Source: CAYPXN01 sp964414715 | GTDB taxonomy: Bacteria > UBA10199 > JADFYH01 | DNA: 14,539 nt | Direction: 5' to 3' | Assembly (NCBI GenBank): GCA_964414715.1 | Contig: CAYPXN010000123.1 | Span: 1 to 14,539 of the forward strand | Shown: positions 7,166 through 14,370 of the stretch, one piece after another | Numbering within the stretch: position 1 is the first letter of the stretch | How the letters are laid out: every line of letters begins with the position of its first letter | Position numbers and translations under genes: made by a program | Notes under the pieces: generated by a model | Told to the model about the DNA's origin: nothing | What the model saw: only the letters and a program-made list of their open reading frames with translations | The model's database searches: none

Positions 7166-7972
7166 TTATGCAAAACGTTGCATGATCCACTCAAAAAAAC
7201 TTGGTAAATGTTGATAAGACTTGATTAAGAGCCTGTTGGAAAAGGTAACGTATTCCCGTTTTTTATGAGTGGCAGCGGCTTTCAAGATTTTTTGGGCTAA
7301 CTTTTGTGGCGAAAGTCCTTTTCCCTTTGTTTTATAATCTTCAGGGACATGTTCCTGCCTTGGGTTAGGAGCATTTTCACTGAATCCCGTGTTGATAATG
7401 CCAGGATAGACACAGAGAACATGAATCCCCTCTTTTTTGAGTTCGATGCGTAGGATGTTAGAAAAAACATGAAGAGCTGCTTTGCTGGCACAATAAGGAC
7501 CCATTTTTGGAACGGGCCAAAAAGAAGCAATGGATGCAATGTTGATAATTTGTTTTTTATGAAAATGCGAAGGATTCTTTTTGAGCAGGGGGATTGTTTT
7601 GCGAGTAAGCTCGACCAGAGAAAAAAAATTCAGGTCAAAAAGGTCCTCATTGGATTCTGACGGGGTGTTCTGCCAGCTTCCATAAAGTCCTTTTCCTGCG
7701 TTGTTGATGAGAATGTCGATCTTGCCGTATTTTTTTTCGATTTCACTGAGAAGTTGATGGATGTCTTCCTTTTTTGTGACATCCGTTTTTACTATGAGCG
7801 CTTCTCCTCCCAGGTTGGAAACCTCTTGGGCAACAATTTCCAATTCGTTAAGTTTGCGGGCTGCAAGAACGAGTTTGGCCTTTTGTTTTGCAAAAACGAA
7901 AGCGAGCTCTTTTCCGATGCCCATGGAAGCGCCCGTGATGAGAATGACTTGGTCTTTAAAATTTTGTTTCAT
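7166..7972 (-). CDS. Short-chain dehydrogenase/reductase (SDR), NAD(P)-dependent
   Basis: With the start at the ATG at 7972 (MKQNFKDQVILITGAS) the protein has 268 residues, a usual length for classical SDRs. The frame extends 17 codons further up to a TTG, but those codons lack the family's sequence. The Rossmann motif TGASMGIG spans residues 13-20. Asp64 (TDV) and NNAG at 90-93 contact the cofactor. The catalytic set is Asn115, Ser147, Tyr160 and Lys164 (YCASK). Arg39 after the second strand (AAR) suggests NADPH preference. PG at the end of beta-6 (VYPGIINTGF) is also typical. It should be a soluble oxidoreductase acting on a carbonyl or alcohol, substrate unknown. The C-terminal tail is basic and aromatic, as in membrane-lipid-linked SDRs of the DHRS7 type, but that is a guess. 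It lies 124 bp upstream of the 634-aa gene on the same strand and diverges from the secreted protein gene at 8041. Confidence 0.92.
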   Translation of the reverse strand: MKQNFKDQVILITGASMGIGKELAFVFAKQKAKLVLAARKLNELEIVAQEVSNLGGEALIVKTDVTKKEDIHQLLSEIEKKYGKIDILINNAGKGLYGSWQNTPSESNEDLFDLNFFSLVELTRKTIPLLKKNPSHFHKKQIINIASIASFWPVPKMGPYCASKAALHVFSNILRIELKKEGIHVLCVYPGIINTGFSENAPNPRQEHVPEDYKTKGKGLSPQKLAQKILKAAATHKKREYVTFSNRLLIKSYQHLPSFFEWIMQRFA

Positions 7973-8040
7973 ATCTTGTCTGGTTTTGTAAGAATAAACG
8001 CTAAGTTGAAATTCACTCATCAATTAGACCAGAGGAGTTT

Positions 8041-8796
8041 ATGAAAAAAACTATTACGACTGCAAGTTCTTTGGGATTGTTTTTGGCTTTCTTTTCCCTG
8101 AATCTTTCTGCTCAAAATGCAAGTCTGAACGTGGGTAATTCTTATTATCGATACTCTCAGGTTGAGGCGGATCTTACCAAGGAATTGCCTGAATTAAGAA
8201 ACGAAGTAAAAACTGTTCTTCAAACTCTGAATCAAAAAGGTGCTTTACCGGATGATTTGAAATCTTTGGAAGATGACATGCAAACTTTGGATAATATCCT
8301 TGCCAAATTAAGGGATGATCCGAACTTTGATGAAATTGAAGAGTCCCTCGATCAAATCAACAATTCTCTTAAACAAGCGCAAATCGCTTATAAAAGTCAT
8401 CAAGTTGAAAAAGCAAAAACTTTGCTCAAGAAAAGCGCCATCTATACAAAAATTTTGATTGATAGTCCTTTGATGAAGATGACTCAGGCGGAAATTGATA
8501 TGGATCAGGCCAGTCTTCGCATTGGAAACAAGGATTATATTGCCGCAGGATCTTTCATTAACGAAGCCTTGGATCATTTGCAAGGCATTCAAATTCCGAG
8601 CAATGACAAATTAAATCAACAAATCACCCAAATCAAAAGTAAGCTCGTTGTGTTGCATCAACAGACCATGCTGGGCAAAGCTCAAGACGACAAGGACAGC
8701 CGTTCCGTCTGGAAAAACATGAGACAAGTCCAGGTGGATTCACTTTCTCACTACTATGATATGTGGAGTAATACTTATAATCCTATTGAACCGTAA
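8041..8796 (+). CDS. Secreted all-helical protein, possibly YfdX-like
   Basis: The 251-residue product has a clear Sec signal peptide: MKKTITTAS, a hydrophobic core, and LSA before Gln25. The mature part is charged helix throughout. It has repeating helical hairpins of the kind 'IAYKSHQVEKAKTLL' and 'RIGNKDYIAAGSFINEAL', in which a short Gly/His turn is followed by an alanine-rich helix. That pattern, with an 'SPLMKMTQAEIDMDQA' stretch between, reminds me of the YfdX family of periplasmic stress-linked proteins, but the match is only by pattern. GAGGAG lies just before the ATG. The intergenic gap to the divergent SDR gene is 68 bp, so the two may share control. The last 11 codons and the TAA stop lie inside an 87-bp sequence that is repeated downstream. 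The coding call is strong; the family name is tentative. Confidence 0.85.
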   Translation: MKKTITTASSLGLFLAFFSLNLSAQNASLNVGNSYYRYSQVEADLTKELPELRNEVKTVLQTLNQKGALPDDLKSLEDDMQTLDNILAKLRDDPNFDEIEESLDQINNSLKQAQIAYKSHQVEKAKTLLKKSAIYTKILIDSPLMKMTQAEIDMDQASLRIGNKDYIAAGSFINEALDHLQGIQIPSNDKLNQQITQIKSKLVVLHQQTMLGKAQDDKDSRSVWKNMRQVQVDSLSHYYDMWSNTYNPIEP

Positions 8797-8847
8797 TCGG
8801 TAGCTATTAGCTATGAAGGTGAAATGTCCTATTGAGGGGGTGGCTCC
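8761..8847 (+). repeat. Direct repeat, copy 1, overlapping the end of the secreted protein gene
   Basis: This 87-bp unit starts at an in-frame ATG codon of the gene and covers its last 11 codons, the TAA stop and 51 bp of 3' sequence. It matches 8895-8981 at 84 of 87 positions; all three differences are transitions. It contains the palindromic core TAGC-TATTA-GCTA. Confidence 0.95.
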
Positions 8848-8885
8848 ATCCAGCTTTGCTGGGTGGAGGGGGCGACGCGAGCCCC
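8844..8885. repeat. GC-rich double hairpin between the two direct repeats
   Basis: CTCCATCCAGC (8844-8854) pairs with GCTGGGTGGAG (8858-8868) over 11 positions, including one G-T pair, around a TTT loop. Next to it, GGGGC (8869-8873) pairs with GCCCC (8881-8885) around GACGCGA. The block is far more GC-rich than its surroundings and has no T-tract, so it is not a standard terminator. It looks like a REP-type palindromic element, which is inference because only one copy is in the window. Confidence 0.6.
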
Positions 8886-8894
8886 TGTGATGTC

Positions 8895-8981
8895 ATGTGG
8901 AGTAATACTTATAATCCTATTGAACCGTGATCGGTAGCTATTAGCTATGAAGGTGAAGTGTTCTATTGAGGGGGTGGCTCC
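8895..8981 (+). repeat. Direct repeat, copy 2, an orphaned gene tail
   Basis: This near-copy of 8761-8847 lies 134 bp downstream. It repeats the final codons (MWSNTYNPIEP) and carries TGA in place of TAA, but is out of frame with the intact gene and has no start site of its own, so it is a non-coding remnant. It ends 15 bp before the terminator hairpin. Confidence 0.93.
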
Positions 8982-8996
8982 GTTATTCTGATAAAA

Positions 8997-9028
8997 AAAC
9001 CCGCTTTGAGAATTCTCAAAGCGGGTTT
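8997..9028. terminator. Bidirectional intrinsic terminator
   Basis: AAACCCGCTTTGAG (8997-9010) and CTCAAAGCGGGTTT (9015-9028) form a perfect 14-bp stem with loop AATT. A-tract on the left (8993-8999) and T-rich sequence on the right (TTTCTCTTTT) allow it to work on both strands. It separates the convergent secreted-protein gene and nrdJ. Confidence 0.93.
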
Positions 9029-9053
9029 CTCTTTTAGGAGAGTTGTGTGCAGA

Positions 9054-12000
9054 TCATGAACAACCCATGGAGTTGCCACAATTCAAACATTTATAACAGG
9101 CTCCATTGCGTACGGTGATATGTCCGCAGCCGTCACAGAAAGGAGCGTCGCCCATCATTCCGGAAAGTTGGTCTGAAAGGACGTTTCCTGTTGCAGCATT
9201 TTTCCCTTCGGATCTATCCCCTTCAATTACGGCCAATTTGGGAGCAAGAGCAGGCTTCTTATCGGAGGTAATTTCCCGGTTTTTCATTTGTTGCTCCAGA
9301 ATGGCGTTGTGGAGAAGTTCACCGTCTGCCGGTTTTACTTGAACAAAATCGGTACGACCCATGTATTCCATTCCCAACACTCGGAAGACGAAATCGATGA
9401 CAGAGGTTGCAAATTTCACGTTGGGATGATCGACGACTCCTTGAGGTTCGAAGCGGGTGAAGGTGAAACAATCCACGAATTCCTTGAGTGGAACCCCATA
9501 TTGCAAACCGAGGGAAACAGCGATGGCAAAGCAGTTCATCATGCTGCGGAAAGCGGCACCTTCTTTGTGCATATCGATGAAAATTTCTCCCAAGCTGCCA
9601 TCTTCATATTCACCGGTACGAAGGTAAACTTTGTGTCCGCCCACTCGAGCTTCCTGGGTAAAGCCGGATCGTTTGACAGGAAGTCGATTGCGTTTGGGTT
9701 CTGCAGAGATAGGTTGCGCTTGTGTGATGACGGGGACTTCTTCCTCTTTCTTTTCATTTTTATTTTTGGTTCCGCTGGAGAGAGGTTGGGAAAGTTTGCA
9801 TCCATCGCGGTAGAGGGCGACAGCCTTCAAACCCAGTTTCCAGCCCTGCATGTAGATATCCTCGATATCTTGGACGTTTGCTTCATGGGGAAGGTTAACC
9901 GTTTTACTAATAGCGCCTGAAATGAAAGGCTGTGCTGCAGCCATCATGCGAATGTGACTCATGGCAGGCAAGAAGCGTTGACCGGTTTTGCCACACTTGT
10001 TGGCGCAGTCAAATACCGGAAGATGTTCTTCCTTAAGATGAGGGGCGCCTTCAATCGTCATGCGTCCGCAGATGACCGCATTGGCTTCTTCAATTTCATC
10101 GGCTCCAAATCCCAGAGCCTTCAGTAAGTTAAAAGAAGGAGCTTCGTAGTCGGAGGGTGAGAAACCCAGACGTTCTAAAGTGGATGTGCCCAAAGTGTAT
10201 TGATTGAAGGCCTGTGAAAACTCAAAAACGCTTTCAAGTTTTTGTTCAATCGCACGAAGGTCGTCTTCAGAAAAACCTTTTCCCTTGAGACTTTCTGTAT
10301 TGATGTGAGGGGCTCCTTTCAAACTGGAGCTACCCCGGACATAGGTGACGATATCCGCAATTTGAAGGGGGCTGTATCCTAACGCCTTGAGTGCGGGAGG
10401 AATGGATTGATTGATAATTTTGAAATAACCTCCTCCGGCAAGTTTTTTGAATTTTACCAATGCAAAATCGGGTTCTACTCCCGTGGTATCGCAATCCATT
10501 AAAAGACCAATGGTTCCTGTGGGAGCAAGAACCGTTGCCTGGGCATTGCGGTAACCAAACTTTTCACCCAAAGCCAAGGCATCATCCCAGTCCTGTTGAG
10601 CGGCTTCCAATACATTGCGAGGGCAGTGAGGATCAATTTTATAAGACTCATCTCGATGCATGCCGATAACGCCCAGCATGGAATCTCGATTGATGGCATA
10701 ACCTCGGAAAGCACCTTTTTCGCGGGCCATTTCGGCAGATACTTTATAGGCGTGACCACAGAGAATGGCAGTTAAGCCAGAAGCCAGGGCGCGTCCTTCT
10801 TTCGAGTCATAGGGTAAACCCAATTGCATGAGAACAGATCCGAGATTGGCGTATCCCAAACCCAGGGGACGGTAATCGTGTGAATTGCGTGCGATGTTGA
10901 GAGTGGGGTAACTTGAAAAGTCGACCAGAATTTCCTGGGCCATGAACAAAATGCGAATGGCCTGATGATAAGCCGACACATCAAAGCTGCCATCGTCGCG
11001 GATGAATTTTGCCAGATTGATCGAAGAAAGATTGCAGGCAGAATCATCGAGGAACATGTATTCAGAACAAGGATTGGAAGCGTGGATTTTGTCAGTATTT
11101 TTGCAGGTATGCCAATTGTTGATGGTTGAATCGTATTGAACTCCCGGATCTGCGCAAGCCCAGGCAGCATGACAGATTTGATCGAAGAGTTCTCGTGCAC
11201 GGTAAGTGTCGCAAACTTCTCCGGTGGTACGGAAAGTGGTTTTCCATTCTTCATCTCGGAGAACCGCATTCATGAAGTCATCGCCTACGCGTACGGAGTT
11301 GTTGGAATTTTGTCCTGCCACGGTGTGGTAGGCTTCTCCATTGAAGTCGGATGAATAGCCTGCAGCGATTAAGGCGGCGACTTTCTTTTCTTCTCGAAGT
11401 TTCCAGTTGATGAAATCGACAATTTCAGGATGGTCCATGTCCAAGCACACCATTTTTGCAGCACGTCGGGTGGTGCCTCCGGATTTTGTGGCACCTGCCC
11501 CACGATCGAGCACTTCGAGGAAACTCATCAAGCCGGAAGAGGTTCCTCCTCCGGAAAGTTTTTCCTGCTTGCCTCGGATTCTAGAGAAATTGCTTCCTGT
11601 GCCGGAACCAAATTTAAAAAGCCGAGCTTCATTTTTGGAAAGTTCAAAAATGCTCATGAGGTCATCATTAACGTTCTGAATAAAACAGGCAGAGCATTGG
11701 GGGTGTTCGTAGGAGTTTTTGGTTTCGCGAAAAGAATCGGTACCGGGATCCCAAAAATAATTTCCACCGGAACCTTGAATTCCATATTCATGGAAAAGTC
11801 CGCAGTTAAACCAAACAGGGGAATTGAAAGCGCCACGTTGAGTGATCAGGATATACTTGAGTTCGTCTTCAAAGGCTTGGGCGTCATCACTCGAAGCAAA
11901 ATAGCCACCCAAATTTTCTCCGGCTTTACGGATGGTATGAGCGACACGGTGAACCACTTGCTTGGCGCTGGTTTCGTGGCCGGATCCAGGGACTCCTGCT

Positions 12001-12266
12001 TTACGGAAGTAACTTTTCACAAGAATATCGACAGCGAGCTGGCTCCAATCGGCAGGGGCTTCAACATTATCCATTTTGAAAACAACAGATCCATCAGGAT
12101 CTGTAATCAAGGAAGACCACTGTTTATAAGAAATGGAATTGAGAGGATCTCTCCCTCGCGTGGTGAAATATCGGTTAATTTTCAAACCCTTGGATCGAGG
12201 CGAAAGTGCCAAGCCGGATTTTCTTTTTTCGATGCGATTCTTTAAGTCTGAAGACTTTACGGCCAT
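9054..12266 (-). CDS. nrdJ: Vitamin B12-dependent (class II) ribonucleoside-diphosphate reductase
   Basis: The 1070-residue enzyme makes deoxyribonucleotides using adenosylcobalamin as the radical source, so it needs neither oxygen nor an NrdB partner. Visible motifs include FNCGLF (153-158), HPQCSACFIQN with Cys191 (188-198), the substrate loop FGSGTGSNFSRIRG (219-232), and the active-site segment NPCSE (398-402) giving Asn398, Cys400 and Glu402, with Cys411 eleven residues on as the partner cysteine. LAPTGTIGLLMDCDTTGVEPD follows later in the barrel. The C-terminus ends in a Cys-rich tail at 1044-1070 (CDGCGH, then CYKCLNCG, then MGCS), which fits the zinc-ribbon/redox tail of long NrdJ proteins that relays electrons to the active site. 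AGGGAGGAATT directly precedes the ATG. The frame is intact and full length for the long NrdJ subfamily. Upstream lie a sigma-70 promoter and paired NrdR-like boxes. Confidence 0.97.
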   Translation of the reverse strand: MAVKSSDLKNRIEKRKSGLALSPRSKGLKINRYFTTRGRDPLNSISYKQWSSLITDPDGSVVFKMDNVEAPADWSQLAVDILVKSYFRKAGVPGSGHETSAKQVVHRVAHTIRKAGENLGGYFASSDDAQAFEDELKYILITQRGAFNSPVWFNCGLFHEYGIQGSGGNYFWDPGTDSFRETKNSYEHPQCSACFIQNVNDDLMSIFELSKNEARLFKFGSGTGSNFSRIRGKQEKLSGGGTSSGLMSFLEVLDRGAGATKSGGTTRRAAKMVCLDMDHPEIVDFINWKLREEKKVAALIAAGYSSDFNGEAYHTVAGQNSNNSVRVGDDFMNAVLRDEEWKTTFRTTGEVCDTYRARELFDQICHAAWACADPGVQYDSTINNWHTCKNTDKIHASNPCSEYMFLDDSACNLSSINLAKFIRDDGSFDVSAYHQAIRILFMAQEILVDFSSYPTLNIARNSHDYRPLGLGYANLGSVLMQLGLPYDSKEGRALASGLTAILCGHAYKVSAEMAREKGAFRGYAINRDSMLGVIGMHRDESYKIDPHCPRNVLEAAQQDWDDALALGEKFGYRNAQATVLAPTGTIGLLMDCDTTGVEPDFALVKFKKLAGGGYFKIINQSIPPALKALGYSPLQIADIVTYVRGSSSLKGAPHINTESLKGKGFSEDDLRAIEQKLESVFEFSQAFNQYTLGTSTLERLGFSPSDYEAPSFNLLKALGFGADEIEEANAVICGRMTIEGAPHLKEEHLPVFDCANKCGKTGQRFLPAMSHIRMMAAAQPFISGAISKTVNLPHEANVQDIEDIYMQGWKLGLKAVALYRDGCKLSQPLSSGTKNKNEKKEEEVPVITQAQPISAEPKRNRLPVKRSGFTQEARVGGHKVYLRTGEYEDGSLGEIFIDMHKEGAAFRSMMNCFAIAVSLGLQYGVPLKEFVDCFTFTRFEPQGVVDHPNVKFATSVIDFVFRVLGMEYMGRTDFVQVKPADGELLHNAILEQQMKNREITSDKKPALAPKLAVIEGDRSEGKNAATGNVLSDQLSGMMGDAPFCDGCGHITVRNGACYKCLNCGNSMGCS

Positions 12267-12367
12267 AATTCCTCCCTGAAGGCAAAGAAAGTCCCTATCT
12301 TTCCTTCCGTAAGATTAAAAATTGTACGATTTGAACCCCAAAAACAGGTAAGCGCTGCGTCAAAAAA

Positions 12368-12383
12368 CCACTACATCTTGTAT
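12368..12383. promoter_or_regulatory. NrdR-like box 1
   Basis: CCACTACATCTTGTAT matches 12 of 16 positions of the NrdR-box consensus, roughly aCaCwAtATaTwGtgt. It lies at the expected transcription start of the nrdJ promoter, where a bound repressor would block RNA polymerase. NrdR is the ATP/dATP-responsive repressor of ribonucleotide reductase genes; its own gene is not in this window. Confidence 0.6.
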
Positions 12384-12390
12384 GTTTGAA

Positions 12391-12419
12391 TTATTACAGC
12401 CCAAGATATTGGATGTCAA
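12391..12419 (-). promoter_or_regulatory. Sigma-70 promoter of nrdJ
   Basis: On the minus strand, TTGACA (12419-12414) is separated by 17 bp from TAATAA (12396-12391). The -35 is perfect and the spacer optimal. Transcription should start near 12384, leaving an untranslated leader of about 115 nt before the ATG at 12266. Confidence 0.75.
12399..12414. promoter_or_regulatory. NrdR-like box 2
   Basis: GCCCAAGATATTGGAT matches 11 of 16 consensus positions; the core CAAGATATTG differs from CAATATATTG by one base. It fills the -35/-10 spacer and starts exactly 31 bp from box 1, the three-turn spacing known for paired NrdR sites. Confidence 0.55.
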
Positions 12420-12625
12420 CGCGAAATTTTTCTGTGAATTGCTTTTTTTTGAATAAAAGGCTGCTTAAAATTTAGACACTTCTTATCCAAGCCTGAAAAA
12501 CATGGAATTAGCTCCAGAGATGGAAAGTGATCAAGTTGATAAAAGAAAAAAAATAGTCACAGAAAAAAAATAAAAAGAAAAAATTATTCACAATTTACTA
12601 ACAAGTCCGCAGATAAGTTTACGTC
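12420..12625. other. Non-coding gap upstream of the nrdJ promoter
   Basis: Together with the nrdJ promoter and leader, this completes a 359-bp gene-free stretch (12267-12625). The part from 12541 to 12590 is almost pure A with few other bases on the plus strand, so transcripts leaving the minus-strand 577-aa gene become U-rich. No strong hairpin precedes these runs. I see no open frame, tRNA or cobalamin riboswitch. Confidence 0.6.
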
Positions 12626-14359
12626 TTAATTGCCTGATTTTCCTGTCTGAGGAAATGAAAAACCCGGGGGAAGTTCGGGAAGAATGAATCTGCCATTATC
12701 ATTGTTCAGTTGGAGAGGGATGTTGTGATAAAAGAGATATTGATTTACTTTGTCGTAGCGTTTTTCTTTCATCCACAATGCCAGATTGTCCTGTGCAGAT
12801 TCATTTAAAGAACCACAATGTTGTGCCATCCAAAAGATACCCAAAAGTGTATCGACTTGATCTTGTGAGTAAGTTCCTAGCATCAGTTTGTTGATCCAGC
12901 GTTTCATGTCATGCACCTGATGATAGATTTCGTCGCTTTTGGCTTCTTGTATTTGTTTGGAAGTTTCTCCTTGGTATTGATTGAGTATTTTTTCGGATCG
13001 AATTACGTCTTGTGCATTGTAAGCCGTATTCATCCAAGATTGGGGGAGGAAATTCGTGGGTTTTCCTTGCCGGAAACGTTCGATCATTCCGTGGTTATCT
13101 TCCCAGCGATGAGTGGCATATAAAACAGTTCCGTGTAAAGCAGAGGTGGTTAACCAGGTTCCAGCACGGAAGGGTGTGCGGAAAGCATATCCGGCAATGC
13201 GCCAAGGCCAGGGAATTTTTGCGGAGATGGGTTTAAAAATACGATTGGTTCCCCAGGTAAAAACTCCTCCCATAAGGTTGGACAATCCCATGACGATCAT
13301 GTCCGCTCCCAATTCTTTCGCGAGTTCTGAGCCTGAGCTTGGCCATACTTTTCCATCGAATCCGCTAATTCCCATCAAGGCTTTTTCAGAAATAAAGTAG
13401 GTGGCGGTACTGACTCCCAACGACAAGCCTGCGCCTGCAATTCTTTTCCACCAGGGAAGTGCGGCTTCGGAATTGCGCGTGAGATAAGCCCAAACTCCAC
13501 GAGAGGCATAACGTGCGGCAGCCAGTGACAGGAGTGAAATGAGAAAATAGGTGGTTCCCTGATCCAGAAAATCAGTGGAAATCCAGGCAGGATCTTGAAT
13601 AAGTCCTGTGCTGCGCATTAGGTATTGGTTGGCACGGTTTCCATAGCTAGGATCTTTTTGATACATTTTTGCGATGAGAAAAACAGTTCCCATGCGTTTT
13701 TGAGTTAAAAGTTTGGTATCAATTAATCGGAAAAGAGTTTCCGCTCGTAAACGATTTGCAAGTCCTGCACTTTGAATAATTTCGCCACCTAATCCATTGC
13801 TTACACCCTTAATGAGGTCACTCATCCCCTGGTAATTTTTTTGTGGATTTGTTTCTAAAATATTAAATGCTTCTGCAATGGAGCTTGCTTTTCGCGTGGT
13901 AAAGAGTTGGAGGGCTTCTTCCACAAAATTTTGGGCACGACTTAAGCTTTCATCGTTGGGATGATCTGTCTTTTCTTCCTGTATGAGATTTTGGACAAGA
14001 TACAAAGTTTGAAGTTGAATTACTTGGTGATCGTAACTTGAAATGGTTTCGAGCAATTGTTGGGCGTAAGGATGTTCCCGAATTGCTTCCAGGTTGCTTT
14101 GAGCCGCCAAGATTTGTCCTTCAGAAAGGTTGACCAGGGCTCTTGCGAGTATTTCATAGCGGACATTTTTATTGCTTACAGCACAGTCTGCTACGTTTAA
14201 AAAGGTGTCTTTGGCAGCTTTTTGATCCCCGTTCTTCAGTTTGTCAACACCCTCATCGATTTTTTGAAGCAAACAAGCATCGTCCTTGCATTCCATTACG
14301 GGATATTTTGCGACAGGAGTTACTGGATTTTGTGTGGGAATCCCCCTCGGTGGTGTCAT
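12626..14359 (-). CDS. Orphan protein: helical-repeat N-terminus and membrane-like centre
   Basis: This 577-residue protein is not a family I can name. The start at 14359 (MTPPRGIPTQNPVTPVAKYP) is preceded by AAAGGGCACAC. Residues 1-20 are Pro-rich and disordered. Residues about 25-245 are a charged alpha-helical array resembling TPR-type repeats (for example CLLQKIDEGVDKLKNGDQKA and ALVNLSEGQILAAQSNLEAI), which usually bind partner proteins. Residues about 269-292, 305-325, 348-372 and 385-415 are hydrophobic segments rich in Gly, Ala, Trp and Thr and could be membrane helices. The last 150 residues are soluble and mainly helical, with a Pro-rich end. There is no signal peptide. It lies upstream of nrdJ on the same strand, but nrdJ has its own promoter. 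The shared leader motif and composition link it to the genes at 3813-7041. Confidence 0.82.
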   Translation of the reverse strand: MTPPRGIPTQNPVTPVAKYPVMECKDDACLLQKIDEGVDKLKNGDQKAAKDTFLNVADCAVSNKNVRYEILARALVNLSEGQILAAQSNLEAIREHPYAQQLLETISSYDHQVIQLQTLYLVQNLIQEEKTDHPNDESLSRAQNFVEEALQLFTTRKASSIAEAFNILETNPQKNYQGMSDLIKGVSNGLGGEIIQSAGLANRLRAETLFRLIDTKLLTQKRMGTVFLIAKMYQKDPSYGNRANQYLMRSTGLIQDPAWISTDFLDQGTTYFLISLLSLAAARYASRGVWAYLTRNSEAALPWWKRIAGAGLSLGVSTATYFISEKALMGISGFDGKVWPSSGSELAKELGADMIVMGLSNLMGGVFTWGTNRIFKPISAKIPWPWRIAGYAFRTPFRAGTWLTTSALHGTVLYATHRWEDNHGMIERFRQGKPTNFLPQSWMNTAYNAQDVIRSEKILNQYQGETSKQIQEAKSDEIYHQVHDMKRWINKLMLGTYSQDQVDTLLGIFWMAQHCGSLNESAQDNLALWMKEKRYDKVNQYLFYHNIPLQLNNDNGRFILPELPPGFSFPQTGKSGN

Positions 14360-14360
14360 G

Positions 14361-14370
14361 TGTGCCCTTT
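14361..14370 (-). promoter_or_regulatory. GGCACA start-site motif of the 577-aa gene
   Basis: On the minus strand AAAGGGCACA ends one base before the ATG. AAGGG can act as the ribosome binding site; GGCACA repeats the leaders of the other two complete orphan genes. About 12 bases further upstream lies TATAAA, a possible -10 without a good -35. I see nothing else in the remaining sequence to the window end. Confidence 0.45.

Noticed and set aside
8895..8930. Second short reading frame ending MWSNTYNPIEP as a separate small gene
   Set aside because: It is a duplicated gene tail, out of frame with the intact gene and with no ribosome binding site upstream.
9288..9920. Plus-strand open frame (210 codons) opposite the 3' part of nrdJ
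   Set aside because: Antisense to a conserved enzyme and without recognisable protein features; a shadow frame.
11430..12245. Long plus-strand open frame (271 codons) opposite nrdJ
   Set aside because: It lies wholly antisense to conserved nrdJ sequence, has no ribosome binding site of note and an incoherent composition; a codon-bias shadow.
12267..12420. Possible cobalamin riboswitch ahead of the B12-dependent reductase
   Set aside because: The leader is only about 115 nt and lacks the B12-box pattern (GCCACTG type); the repressor-box model fits better.
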